Assembly (NCBI GenBank): GCA_946998205.1
Contig: CAMPYJ010000001.1
Coordinates: 62,001 to 126,000 of the forward strand
Direction: 5' to 3'
DNA length: 64,000 nucleotides
Source: an uncultured Prevotella sp.
GTDB taxonomy: Bacteria > Bacteroidota > Bacteroidia > Bacteroidales > Bacteroidaceae
Of this stretch, positions 34,543-42,804 are shown in pieces. The first letter of the stretch is position 1. The number at the start of each line of letters is the position of its first letter. The notes under the pieces are model-generated. The model was given only the letters and a program-made list of their open reading frames with translations, had not been told where the DNA came from and made no database searches. Position numbers and translations under genes: made by a program.

Positions 34543-35460
34543 ATGAATCGCACCGAACTCTCTATCCTCATTCCCACCTACAACGATTGTTGTGTAGAAC
34601 TGGTGAACAGCTTGGCACAACAAGCCATGCGTTTGTCGGGTTTAAGCTATGAGATAATCGTGTTAGATGATGCATCTAACCGCCCTAAAGTATTACTTCA
34701 AGCTGCTTACATTAATGAGTTAAGAAACACAAGGTTCGTACGTAGAGAGACGAATGTGGGACGTGCCAAAATACGCAACATCCTTACTTCCATGGCACGC
34801 TATCGGTGGCTGCTTTTCTTAGACAGCGACATGGAGATTGTCAGTCCTGATTTCTTGGAACGATACCTGCAAGCCCCCTCCGAAGCAACGGTGATTTATG
34901 GCGGCAATTGCGTGCAGCGTGACAGGCTGCCGCACGATGGAACCCTGAAATATCGTTATGAAAAAGCGGCTGAACAAACGCACGATGCCGCCCAGCGCAA
35001 CAAACAACCTTATCAGCAGTTTAACACTTCCAACTTTTTAGTGGCAAAGTGGGTCATGGAAGCGCACCCCTTTGACGAGCGCATCCAGACCTATGGCTAT
35101 GAGGACGTGCTGTTTGGAAAGACCTTGCACACGGCAGGCATTACTATTCTGCACATCGACAACCCCGTAGGCTTCGGCACGTTTGAGTCGAACCGCAGCT
35201 TTCTCGCCAAGACCGAAGAGGCAATGCACACCCTGTTTCAATACCGCAAAGAACTGGTGGGCTATTCCAACGTTTTGCATACCTATGCCCACCTGCGCCG
35301 TTTTCGGTTGGCGTGGCTCTTTCGCCTGCTCTTTCTATGCGTAAAAAAAAGGATGAGAACCCAACTCCTGAGTACTCATCCCTCTCTTTTTGTCTTCAAA
35401 TGTTATAAATTAGGCTTTTATGCGTCCATTGCACATTGCACACGACAAGAAAGAAAATAA
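34543..35460 (+). CDS. family 2 glycosyltransferase
   Basis: A 305-residue GT-A fold transferase. The N-terminal ELSILIPTYNDCCVELV is the nucleotide-sugar binding strand. DDASNRP and WLLFLDSDMEI give the DxD-type motif (DSD, about residue 105), and GYEDVLFG provides the ED acceptor-site motif. It transfers a sugar to a surface glycan or lipid; specificity unknown. It starts 45 bp after uvrA. The last 35 codons overlap a terminator-like hairpin (35351-35386), and the tail KKRMRTQLLSTHPSLF is not typical of the family, so the 3' end may have been altered. Confidence 0.85.
   Translation: MNRTELSILIPTYNDCCVELVNSLAQQAMRLSGLSYEIIVLDDASNRPKVLLQAAYINELRNTRFVRRETNVGRAKIRNILTSMARYRWLLFLDSDMEIVSPDFLERYLQAPSEATVIYGGNCVQRDRLPHDGTLKYRYEKAAEQTHDAAQRNKQPYQQFNTSNFLVAKWVMEAHPFDERIQTYGYEDVLFGKTLHTAGITILHIDNPVGFGTFESNRSFLAKTEEAMHTLFQYRKELVGYSNVLHTYAHLRRFRLAWLFRLLFLCVKKRMRTQLLSTHPSLFVFKCYKLGFYASIAHCTRQERK
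35351..35391 (+). terminator. terminator-like hairpin inside the glycosyltransferase 3' end
   Basis: GGATGAG (35351-35357) pairs with CTCATCC (35375-35381), followed by CTCTCTTTTT. It looks like an intrinsic terminator, but lies within the ORF, 70 bp before its stop. Confidence 0.5.
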
Positions 35461-35529
35461 AAGACTTTTCAACACTCTGACAAACAACGTATTAAACGAC
35501 ATTTCGCATCATCCCGTCATTACAGTAAA

Positions 35530-35700
35530 GTAACAAACCTGGTTCAATCGCAGTATTCTTCCCCATGATAACTATTCAGCTGAAGAAAAAAAACGTCTTG
35601 CCTCCGTCTTCTATTTCCCACAAGACATCCCCTCGAAAGCCTTTGAAAAAGCAGTATGTTTTCATGTGTTTTCAATTGCATTGACATTGAGTACCAAAGT
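35530..35700 (+). pseudogene. possible gene remnant
   Basis: A stretch reading HDNYSAEEKKRLASVFYF followed by PQDIPSKAFEKA has the look of a real protein but has no start codon of its own. In a neighbouring frame just upstream KPGSIAVFFP also looks protein-like, as if one frameshift separates them. No family is recognised with confidence. It runs directly into the repeat at 35662. Confidence 0.25.
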
Positions 35701-35852
35701 CATGTGAATTGTACGCCAATGTCAGCGACTTTGGCATTCAAGGTCATTGACATTGATTTTCAAGTTGGATGCGCTTGCGTCCCTGCCGGACAGCTTACTC
35801 AAACTATGTGTCAGCAAATTTTGCAAGATGGTCTACACCTAAAAAAGGTTCT
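35662..35852. repeat. second intergenic repeat family, copy A
   Basis: About 190 bp that aligns with 56240-56441. Shared blocks include GTTTTCAATTGCAT, GTGAATTG, ACGCCAATG, GGATGCGC, CTCAAACTATGTGTCAGCAA and GCAAGATG. The middle contains CAATGTCA...GAC against GTCATTGACATTG, an inverted repeat matching the one in copy B. It is noncoding. Confidence 0.65.
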
Positions 35853-35924
35853 TCCGTTAAATGCGTAGACAATTGTCATGTAGAGCGCACAGCTTTAACG
35901 TGAAGAACCATAAAATAGGTATTA

Positions 35925-36176
35925 GGGTGGTTCTATAAATTGCCACCGTAAAGTTTTTTTATGTCAGTCTTTCTTCTTATCTTGTTGACTCTTTTTATAT
36001 AAAACAGGCTGCGCCTCAACAAATCAAACAAGTTTGATTGTATTCGGCTTGCTCCGTTTTTGGTTCAATTTGTTTGTTCGTTCAGTCGTATAGCCTGCTA
36101 TACTCCTTCACTCACAAACAAATTGACCAAAAAAAATAGTCGCACAATCTCTCTAAGCTAATCTATAAAGCCGCCC
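35925..36176 (-). mobile_element. MITE-like element, copy 4 (long form)
   Basis: A 252-bp copy with ends GGGTGGTTCTATAAATT and GCCGCCC, an exact ATTA duplication (35921-35924, 36177-36180), the 63-bp block and the hairpin. It lies between the convergent glycosyltransferase and secreted-protein genes. Confidence 0.82.
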
Positions 36177-36187
36177 ATTAAAGACTA

Positions 36188-39043
36188 CTATTCTTGATTT
36201 GCCAACTTGAACCTAAAATGTTCTTTACCGATTTTGACAACTAAGATAACCGGTGCTTCACCTACATTCTCTATTTTCGTCAGGAAACTCCCAGTCCTCA
36301 GCTGCTGACCAGTTAAGGAATATACTGCATAACTGTCATATTTCCCATCTATCACAATATCGCCTTGTTTTAACATGGCCCTGACGGGAGCTTGCTTTAC
36401 ATCGCTGACGCCATCCGTGCTCATCGCTAAAACCTTTACCATAACAGGTTCGGCGCCTGGTGTCTGTACGAGGAACATGGCGGCACGTGGCTTCGTATCA
36501 TCACTCTTGAAAATCAACGAAACATATCCGCCATCCTTGGGCAGTTTGCTTGGGGTGTACGTGAAGTACCTGTTCATTGACGACGGCACGAGAGTAACGG
36601 TGATTGGGTTGACGGCGTTCTTGGCTTTCACCTCAAATACCTGAGGGGCAGTACGGAGACCAGGCCTAAACAGCAGTTGCATTTTATCTTTACTCACCTG
36701 AAGCTCCGGAAGATCCGTACGGCCGAATGTAACGTTGTCTATCATGAAATTGAGTGACGTTTCGTTACCACCCGTTTTACTGTAGAATGAAAAAGCGATA
36801 TGGAACTTATCGTCTATGTTACGGCTTATGCTGTCTATCTTGGAGAGATCCAAACGATAGTTGTACCAATTTTCTTTTTCTGCAACGACGCCCGCTGGTG
36901 AGTAGTCATTGAGATTGACAAACTGATCTGTCACCTTACCATCTTTCTCACTGATAATATAAAACCCAAACAGCTCTCCCCCATCTTGAATGGGATTGGC
37001 ATATCGTAAACTGAACGTGAGAATCTTACTCTTAGCCTGCTTATAGGAGAGTGTAGGTGACAACAGCCATGATTCGTGCTCGTGCTTGTCTTCTACACCG
37101 AATTTAAGAAAACATATTTGAGCCACTTCGTTTTCTACGTCAGTTCTTCCCTTGTATTTCTGCTCCCACGCATAGAAAGGTCTCTCACCTCTGAGGGTTA
37201 AGTTTTGCCAGTTGGCAAGTCCTAACACTCGGGTGTGTCTAAGATTTGTGAAATCCTCGTTGAGGAGTGGTAAAGCCTCACTGTCGGCATTTTTCATCAT
37301 TCCCTCTTGAATGCTGTTGAACTTCTGCCGGTCTTCTTTCGCATTTTCAAGTATGTCTACCTGGTTTACCAGAATTTCGCCTTGTGAGCTGTTGACAAAT
37401 CTTATAAACGTAGGACGATGTGTGTTTACCTTGAACTCTCCGTTGGCATCAGCTTGTTCCGCAGACATCCAATGGCCACCGCCATCTATCGAATATTCCG
37501 CTTTACAATTTTGCGCACTGCTTGACGGATGTAGCTTAACGGCAGAAACTCCGTTGGCGAGAATTTCATCAAAATACAGAATACCATTCTTTGCAAGCAG
37601 AATGTTTCCTGCTGATTTCCAACTGCCGTCAAGACGCCAATACCCCTTGTCGAACTTAAAGAAATTTTGCCATGCTGGTTTATCTTTAAAACGATTGTCC
37701 ATAGGTCGTTCAGCTTTAAAGGTTTCAGTGAGCATGCTGTTGTTGTTTTCTGCACAAACTCCTTTCAGCTCTATTTTCACCGTGTCTGACAACGGTGTAG
37801 AAACTAAAAGCGTGGCCGTATATACACCAGCAGCCTTAGGTTGAAAACTTACCTTCACCTTATTATTATAGAGCTTATCTGTTCTTGAACCATAGTAAAA
37901 CTGTGTAGTATTAAGGCGGAAAGCCCCATTGGGCTTTTGATGCAGAGCAAGCGCCACATTTGTGAAGACGTTTTTTATATCAAACTCTACCTGCTGCTCA
38001 TCAGTTTTGTTTACGTCAGCTTTCATTTCTCTCACCTTAACGCCTTCTTTTAGGGAGATACTTGGTTTCTTGCCTGCCGCCATAAAGTATCCCATCACGG
38101 TGAAAGAACCGGAATTCTCTTGATCTGCACCATATACCTTTAAAGCATAAGAACTACTTCCTACAAAGACTCCTTTCTTTGCTGGCGTAACAGCCAACTT
38201 GGTAAGTACCGACCCATCCTTTTCCAACTTGGACACTCCCAGTTTAAGAACGCTTTCCGCATTGCTGCCATGATAGGATATTGTTGGCAGGTTAGAAAGA
38301 TGCGACGTTTGTATTGCCACATCATATTCTTTGGTAACTCCTACCTCGCCCATAACAGTTTTGAATTGAGGAAGGATGGCAACAAGAGGAGTGCGATCCT
38401 TTGCAGACAAGCGTAACAAGCTGAAGTCGTCAAAGCGCACGCTGCTGTTTGGGGCTATTTCAATGAAGAAGTCTAACTTATCCGCATTTTTAGGACATGT
38501 CAGTCGGAATTTTAATGTACCATAAGTTTTTAGTCTGCCAAAATACACTTGACTGTTGTTGATGAACTTTTCATCCTTGCAGGGCAATTCCCTGCCAGCA
38601 CCATCCAACCAGCGAAAAGCAAGGCGCAGCGGCCCTCTTTGATCCTTGCTCTCTACGGTGCAATAGTTCAAGAGACACTCCAACTCGTCACCAAACGACA
38701 CATCTTTAGACTTAAGGTTAATCGTTTGTCGCAAAAAACCCTTCTCTTCGTTGGTAGATATACCAAGGGCAAACCCCGTGTCACTACTAAAACGGCCATT
38801 CTCATCAATTTTTGTGAGTTTACCTTTTGTCTCCCAGTTAGCTGGCATGTCTCCGTTAAAAGTGTCAAAGAACTGATTGTCAAGTAGCTCCTTGGTTGGC
38901 TTGTCGTTTTCACTGAGTTTCGATATAGAGTGTTTGATACTAAAATCTGACAATTGAGCATTCATTGTCATAGATTTAAAAAAACATAACAAAACTAATG
39001 TTAACGCATGTCGCCGGTCGAAAGATCTGTGATTCATTTTCAT
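36188..39043 (-). CDS. large secreted protein with jelly-roll domains and T9SS-like C-terminus
   Basis: A 951-residue protein with an N-terminal signal region (LTLVLLCFFKSMTMNAQ, cleavage likely after about residue 30). Several beta-sandwich segments are of cleaved-adhesin/choice-of-anchor type: DTFNGDMPANWETKG near the start and WLLSPTLSYKQAKSKI with FMIDNVTFGRTDLPEL at about 685-800. Ig-like repeats lie between. The C-terminus AVYSLTGQQLRTGSF ... FRFKLANQE resembles a type A T9SS sorting domain. There are no catalytic motifs that I recognise; it may be an adhesin or a carbohydrate-binding protein. A TATCTTTG box on the minus strand (39170-39177) is a likely -7 element with a leader of about 120 nt. 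Confidence 0.75.
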   Translation of the reverse strand: MKMNHRSFDRRHALTLVLLCFFKSMTMNAQLSDFSIKHSISKLSENDKPTKELLDNQFFDTFNGDMPANWETKGKLTKIDENGRFSSDTGFALGISTNEEKGFLRQTINLKSKDVSFGDELECLLNYCTVESKDQRGPLRLAFRWLDGAGRELPCKDEKFINNSQVYFGRLKTYGTLKFRLTCPKNADKLDFFIEIAPNSSVRFDDFSLLRLSAKDRTPLVAILPQFKTVMGEVGVTKEYDVAIQTSHLSNLPTISYHGSNAESVLKLGVSKLEKDGSVLTKLAVTPAKKGVFVGSSSYALKVYGADQENSGSFTVMGYFMAAGKKPSISLKEGVKVREMKADVNKTDEQQVEFDIKNVFTNVALALHQKPNGAFRLNTTQFYYGSRTDKLYNNKVKVSFQPKAAGVYTATLLVSTPLSDTVKIELKGVCAENNNSMLTETFKAERPMDNRFKDKPAWQNFFKFDKGYWRLDGSWKSAGNILLAKNGILYFDEILANGVSAVKLHPSSSAQNCKAEYSIDGGGHWMSAEQADANGEFKVNTHRPTFIRFVNSSQGEILVNQVDILENAKEDRQKFNSIQEGMMKNADSEALPLLNEDFTNLRHTRVLGLANWQNLTLRGERPFYAWEQKYKGRTDVENEVAQICFLKFGVEDKHEHESWLLSPTLSYKQAKSKILTFSLRYANPIQDGGELFGFYIISEKDGKVTDQFVNLNDYSPAGVVAEKENWYNYRLDLSKIDSISRNIDDKFHIAFSFYSKTGGNETSLNFMIDNVTFGRTDLPELQVSKDKMQLLFRPGLRTAPQVFEVKAKNAVNPITVTLVPSSMNRYFTYTPSKLPKDGGYVSLIFKSDDTKPRAAMFLVQTPGAEPVMVKVLAMSTDGVSDVKQAPVRAMLKQGDIVIDGKYDSYAVYSLTGQQLRTGSFLTKIENVGEAPVILVVKIGKEHFRFKLANQE

Positions 39044-39169
39044 CGTTTTTATTATTTACTATTTATAACTTAAATTCCTTGTTCACATAACGAAATACAA
39101 AATATAACACATTATTTTATATGATATATCTGTAAATAATATCAATTTCCTTAAAGAATAATATTTTTG

Positions 39170-39177
39170 CAAAGATA
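39170..39177 (-). promoter_or_regulatory. -7 box of the 951-aa secreted protein gene
   Basis: TATCTTTG on the minus strand, 127 bp before the start codon at 39043. Confidence 0.6.
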
Positions 39178-39319
39178 TGATTTTTTACATTAGTAGCACT
39201 ATTAAATGTTACTATTTAACAAAAACATATAAAATAAAAACATATATTAACATACAGTTATAACAATAGGGTGAAGATTCAAAATCGAAATGCAAAATTT
39301 GTTGGTGTTTGGATTGCAT

Positions 39320-39440
39320 TAAAACCATGAAAAACACCGCGGAGGTTTGCCATGCGGCCGGGGGTGCGAAGCCCCCGAAGAGCACAATCAGCAATACAAA
39401 AAAAAACAAAAGGGAGACCGCAGTCTCCCAAAGATTAATT
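39320..39440. repeat. third low-copy repeat, copy A
   Basis: About 120 bp that aligns with 45078-45195. Shared wording: TTAAAACCATGA, then AGAGCA, AATACA and AAAGGGAGAC near the end. It lies upstream of the 951-aa secreted protein gene, as its partner lies upstream of an LRR gene. It is probably noncoding. Confidence 0.45.
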
Positions 39441-39442
39441 AA

Positions 39443-39700
39443 GGGCGGTTCTATAAATTACCGCCGTAAAGTTTTTTGTATGTTGGACAGTTTACGTTTT
39501 GTCATCTTGCGGTCTCTTTTTATATAAAACAGGCTGCGCCTCAACAATTCAAACAAGTTTGATTGTATTCGGCTTGCTCCGTTTTTGGTTCAATTTGTTT
39601 GTTCGTTCAGTCGTATAGCCCGCTATACTCCTTCACTCACAAACAAATTGACCACAAAAACAGTCTCACAATCTGTCAAAGCTAATTTATAAAACCGCCC
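39443..39700 (-). mobile_element. MITE-like element, copy 5 (long form)
   Basis: A 258-bp copy nearly identical to copy 1, with hairpin and 63-bp block. No target duplication (TTAA left, ATAT right). A TIR remnant (TAATTTATAGAACACCCC) follows at 39741-39758. The inward TAGCTTTG at 39677-39684 points toward the 951-aa gene. Confidence 0.82.
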
Positions 39701-39766
39701 ATATGTCCAAAAGTTGCATTTCTTAATTGAACTTACGACTTAATTTATAGAACACCCCTTATTTTA

Positions 39767-42307
39767 TTACCTTATTTCTTTTCTGGTTTCTTCAGTGCCG
39801 TCAGCATACTTTGTCTTAATGATGTTTATTCCCTTGTGTGGCACATTTATTTTCATACCGTATTGGTTATAACACACTTTAGATACTATTACCTTGCCAT
39901 TGTGAGTTTCTTGTATACCCGCAGTATCCGAACCTTTGTAAACCGTCATATTTGCTGGGTTTCCATTAAGATTATATACCTGCCAATTCCTCTCGTGCGC
40001 TAAATTTACCTGTGCCTTTGTGCAATCATTTTTTTCAGCACCTAATGTTGTGTCAACAATGATAAGCATTCCTGTTGAACGACCTTTTCTGTCAGGAAGA
40101 CTATTAATCATGTTTGTCATATTTTCCCCCTTGATATTATTGCCGTAACAATTTACATAGCTCAAGTCTTTGCAAGCAGAAAAATCAATCATTTCAAATT
40201 GGTTGATTTCCCCACTAAATGTTTGCAATGCTTGGTTTTTGCTTAAATCAATTTCGCTTATTTGATTCAATCCACACATCAACTCCGTCAGTTTAAGTTC
40301 GTGGGTAACATCAATGTGTGAAAGTTGTGCATAAAGAGCTTGCAGTTTTATCAATTCCGTGTATATTGTAGCAGTATTCTCTATCAGGTTTAGGGTTAAG
40401 CTTTTTCCGTTCCAGCCAGACAACGCAGCCCCCTCAATGAATGGTGCAGTAGCAGGAGTAGTCGTTTCAATAGAAATCATCGCAAACCCCTTTTCCGGGC
40501 GAGATATTTTGAAATAAGCATCACCTTTCCTTATTTGTTCAAACCTTGCAGTGATTTTTGTAGTCTCTTTTATTATAGCAGTTTTGGTCGCTGTAATATC
40601 AGTTTCGTTTGCTTTCAATTCGGTCAATTCATATCCATTTTCAGGTATGACGTTGAACGTTAATTCTGTTCCGTATATCACTTTTGTCAAATCAACACCA
40701 TTGCCTACGGTAATCTTACCATTTTTTGCAGCTTCGATAGTTACCGTCAAATAGGTAGGATCAGAACCGTCATAGTTTATTCCCATACCATACATACCCC
40801 CATTGATATAGTCTTTTATAGTCCAAGACTTATCATTTGCCATAACAACATCGCTCTTTAGTGCAACATTTTTTTCCGTTCCAGCTGGTGCTTGTGTGTC
40901 AATAATGTAAAGAAGCGGCTTTTTTGACTTGCCATCATACAAAGAATTTACCATTGCCGTCATCTTACTTCCTATGAGTGCGTTTCTGTAGCAATTTACT
41001 CTATACAATCCGCTTGAACCTGTCAAGTCGAGTGTTTCCAATTTATTTTGTTGGCAATGCAATTGCAAAAGTGCGCTATGATTTTTTAAAATGAGAGTTT
41101 TTATCTCATTGTTAGAGCAATCTAAATAAGTTATAGGGCTTCCTTCGTCTGAAGAAAATTGAGTAATGTTATTTCCACTACAGGTTAACTCTCCCACGTC
41201 ACCCTTGATAGTTATGTTTTGTTTGGTAAGCGTCAGCGTTTGTTTTCCAGAATAAGGCGCACTTTCGGCTACACCGTCAATTAAGATTTCAGCATCACCA
41301 ACAGCCTTAATTTCTAACCTTATTTTTTCACCAATTTGTTTTGTTGTTGTGAAGACAATATTATGCTTACTAACTTCTGGTACATAGTCTATCCCATTAA
41401 AAGTTCCTCCTATCATACTGCCATTATCTGTTCCATCCAGCCAGTCGCACATAATCCAACCTTTTGCCTTAGCTGCTTCAACATCCTTCACATAACACTT
41501 GTTACCTTCGTTTTTATTGCGTGTGTTCACGACATACAACATCGGAGGGCCCTGTGTTGGGCGTGGCAATTTTTTGATAAAGTCATCCATGCCTTGTCCT
41601 TCTATTTTATTGCTGTAAACCTTTATCCACCACAAAGAGGTATTTTTGCTCAAATCCAATGTTGTAAGCAGATTTTGTTCCGCATACAAGTCAGCCAATG
41701 CCGTACAATTGCTTATGTCAAGTCTCGCTAATCGATTATTGCCGCATTCCAATCGTTTCAACGCCTTATTGGCACTTCCAGTTGTAAGCGTTGTTAATTT
41801 ATTGTGACAGACAACCAATTTTTCTAAGTTCTCATTCATGCTAACGTCCAACGCTGACAAATTATTATCATGGCAATCTAAAGTGTTCAAGGTAATACAT
41901 TTGTTAATTTCCAAATCGCTTAATTTATTCTCATAACATTTTAAGATTTGAAGTTTCGGAGCATCAGCAACAAGTTCTGTCAATTGGCATTTGTAGCATT
42001 CCAATTGTGTCAAATTGCCTGAAATAACAATTTCTTTTGTAGGGTCTACAACTTCATATTCACCATAGAAATCGTTCTTTTTTACGCCACCAGAAATGTT
42101 AGCCTCATTAAAAGGTTGGGTATAAATGCGTAGCTTTGTGCCAACGGGCGCTTCCGTTTTCATTTTAATAGTTGCTTGACGTTGCGCCCAAACTTTGTTT
42201 GGCAGCATGACACATAGCACATTCATAACCAGTAGCAATATCAGCTTTAGCTTGCTACAATCTTGTTTTTGCGTTTTACTAATGTAGTTTACGAATGAAT
42301 GTTTCAT
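39767..42307 (-). CDS. leucine-rich repeat surface protein
   Basis: An 846-residue protein with a signal segment (LKLILLLVMNVLCVMLPNKVWA, about 21-42). It has three blocks of short leucine-rich repeats of about 21-23 residues with pattern LxxLxCxxNxLxxLDLSxN (about 100-250, 375-450, 650-730). A domain with YGTELTFNVIPENGYEL (about 560-600) resembles the InlB_B/Flg_new-type repeat. The end GINIIKTKYADGTEETRK resembles a T9SS C-terminal signal. It probably binds proteins or host surfaces. Base composition is AT-rich relative to the flanking housekeeping genes. No clear promoter box was found directly upstream; MITE copy 6 lies 75 bp upstream. Confidence 0.8.
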   Translation of the reverse strand: MKHSFVNYISKTQKQDCSKLKLILLLVMNVLCVMLPNKVWAQRQATIKMKTEAPVGTKLRIYTQPFNEANISGGVKKNDFYGEYEVVDPTKEIVISGNLTQLECYKCQLTELVADAPKLQILKCYENKLSDLEINKCITLNTLDCHDNNLSALDVSMNENLEKLVVCHNKLTTLTTGSANKALKRLECGNNRLARLDISNCTALADLYAEQNLLTTLDLSKNTSLWWIKVYSNKIEGQGMDDFIKKLPRPTQGPPMLYVVNTRNKNEGNKCYVKDVEAAKAKGWIMCDWLDGTDNGSMIGGTFNGIDYVPEVSKHNIVFTTTKQIGEKIRLEIKAVGDAEILIDGVAESAPYSGKQTLTLTKQNITIKGDVGELTCSGNNITQFSSDEGSPITYLDCSNNEIKTLILKNHSALLQLHCQQNKLETLDLTGSSGLYRVNCYRNALIGSKMTAMVNSLYDGKSKKPLLYIIDTQAPAGTEKNVALKSDVVMANDKSWTIKDYINGGMYGMGINYDGSDPTYLTVTIEAAKNGKITVGNGVDLTKVIYGTELTFNVIPENGYELTELKANETDITATKTAIIKETTKITARFEQIRKGDAYFKISRPEKGFAMISIETTTPATAPFIEGAALSGWNGKSLTLNLIENTATIYTELIKLQALYAQLSHIDVTHELKLTELMCGLNQISEIDLSKNQALQTFSGEINQFEMIDFSACKDLSYVNCYGNNIKGENMTNMINSLPDRKGRSTGMLIIVDTTLGAEKNDCTKAQVNLAHERNWQVYNLNGNPANMTVYKGSDTAGIQETHNGKVIVSKVCYNQYGMKINVPHKGINIIKTKYADGTEETRKEIR

Positions 42308-42381
42308 ACATATTTGGTTAAAAAATTGATAATATAAGTACGTTGTTGTTTTGCTTATTTAAAATAGAATTAATCTATATA

Positions 42382-42638
42382 GGGCGGTTCTATCAATCAG
42401 CTTTGACAGTTTGTGGGACTATTTTTGAGGTCAATTTGTTTGTGAGTGAAGGAGTATAGCGAGCTATACGGCTGAACGAACAAGCAAATTGAACCAAAAA
42501 CGGAGCAAGCCGAATACAATCAAACTTGTTTGAATTGTTGAGGCGCAGCCTGTTTTATATAAAAAGAGTCCACAAGATGACAAAACGTAAAAACACTGAC
42601 ATAAAAGAACTTTACGGTGGTAATTTATAGAACCGCCC
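42382..42638 (+). mobile_element. MITE-like element, copy 6 (long form)
   Basis: A 257-bp copy with hairpin and 63-bp block; the flanks TATA and TTAT are not an exact duplication. It lies between the two leucine-rich repeat genes. From 42639 to 42804 I see nothing else. Confidence 0.82.
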
Positions 42639-42804
42639 TTATACAATCTTCAAATGAGCCTGTCTTCTTATCACCACCCTGCCCGATGTAACATTTTTAC
42701 GGGCAAAGGTAGTGAATAAAGAATACCGAACAATGGCGGTTAACGTTGGATGCTTACGATACGCAACATTCAACACCTCACAACATTTTAAATCCTTGTG
42801 AATC

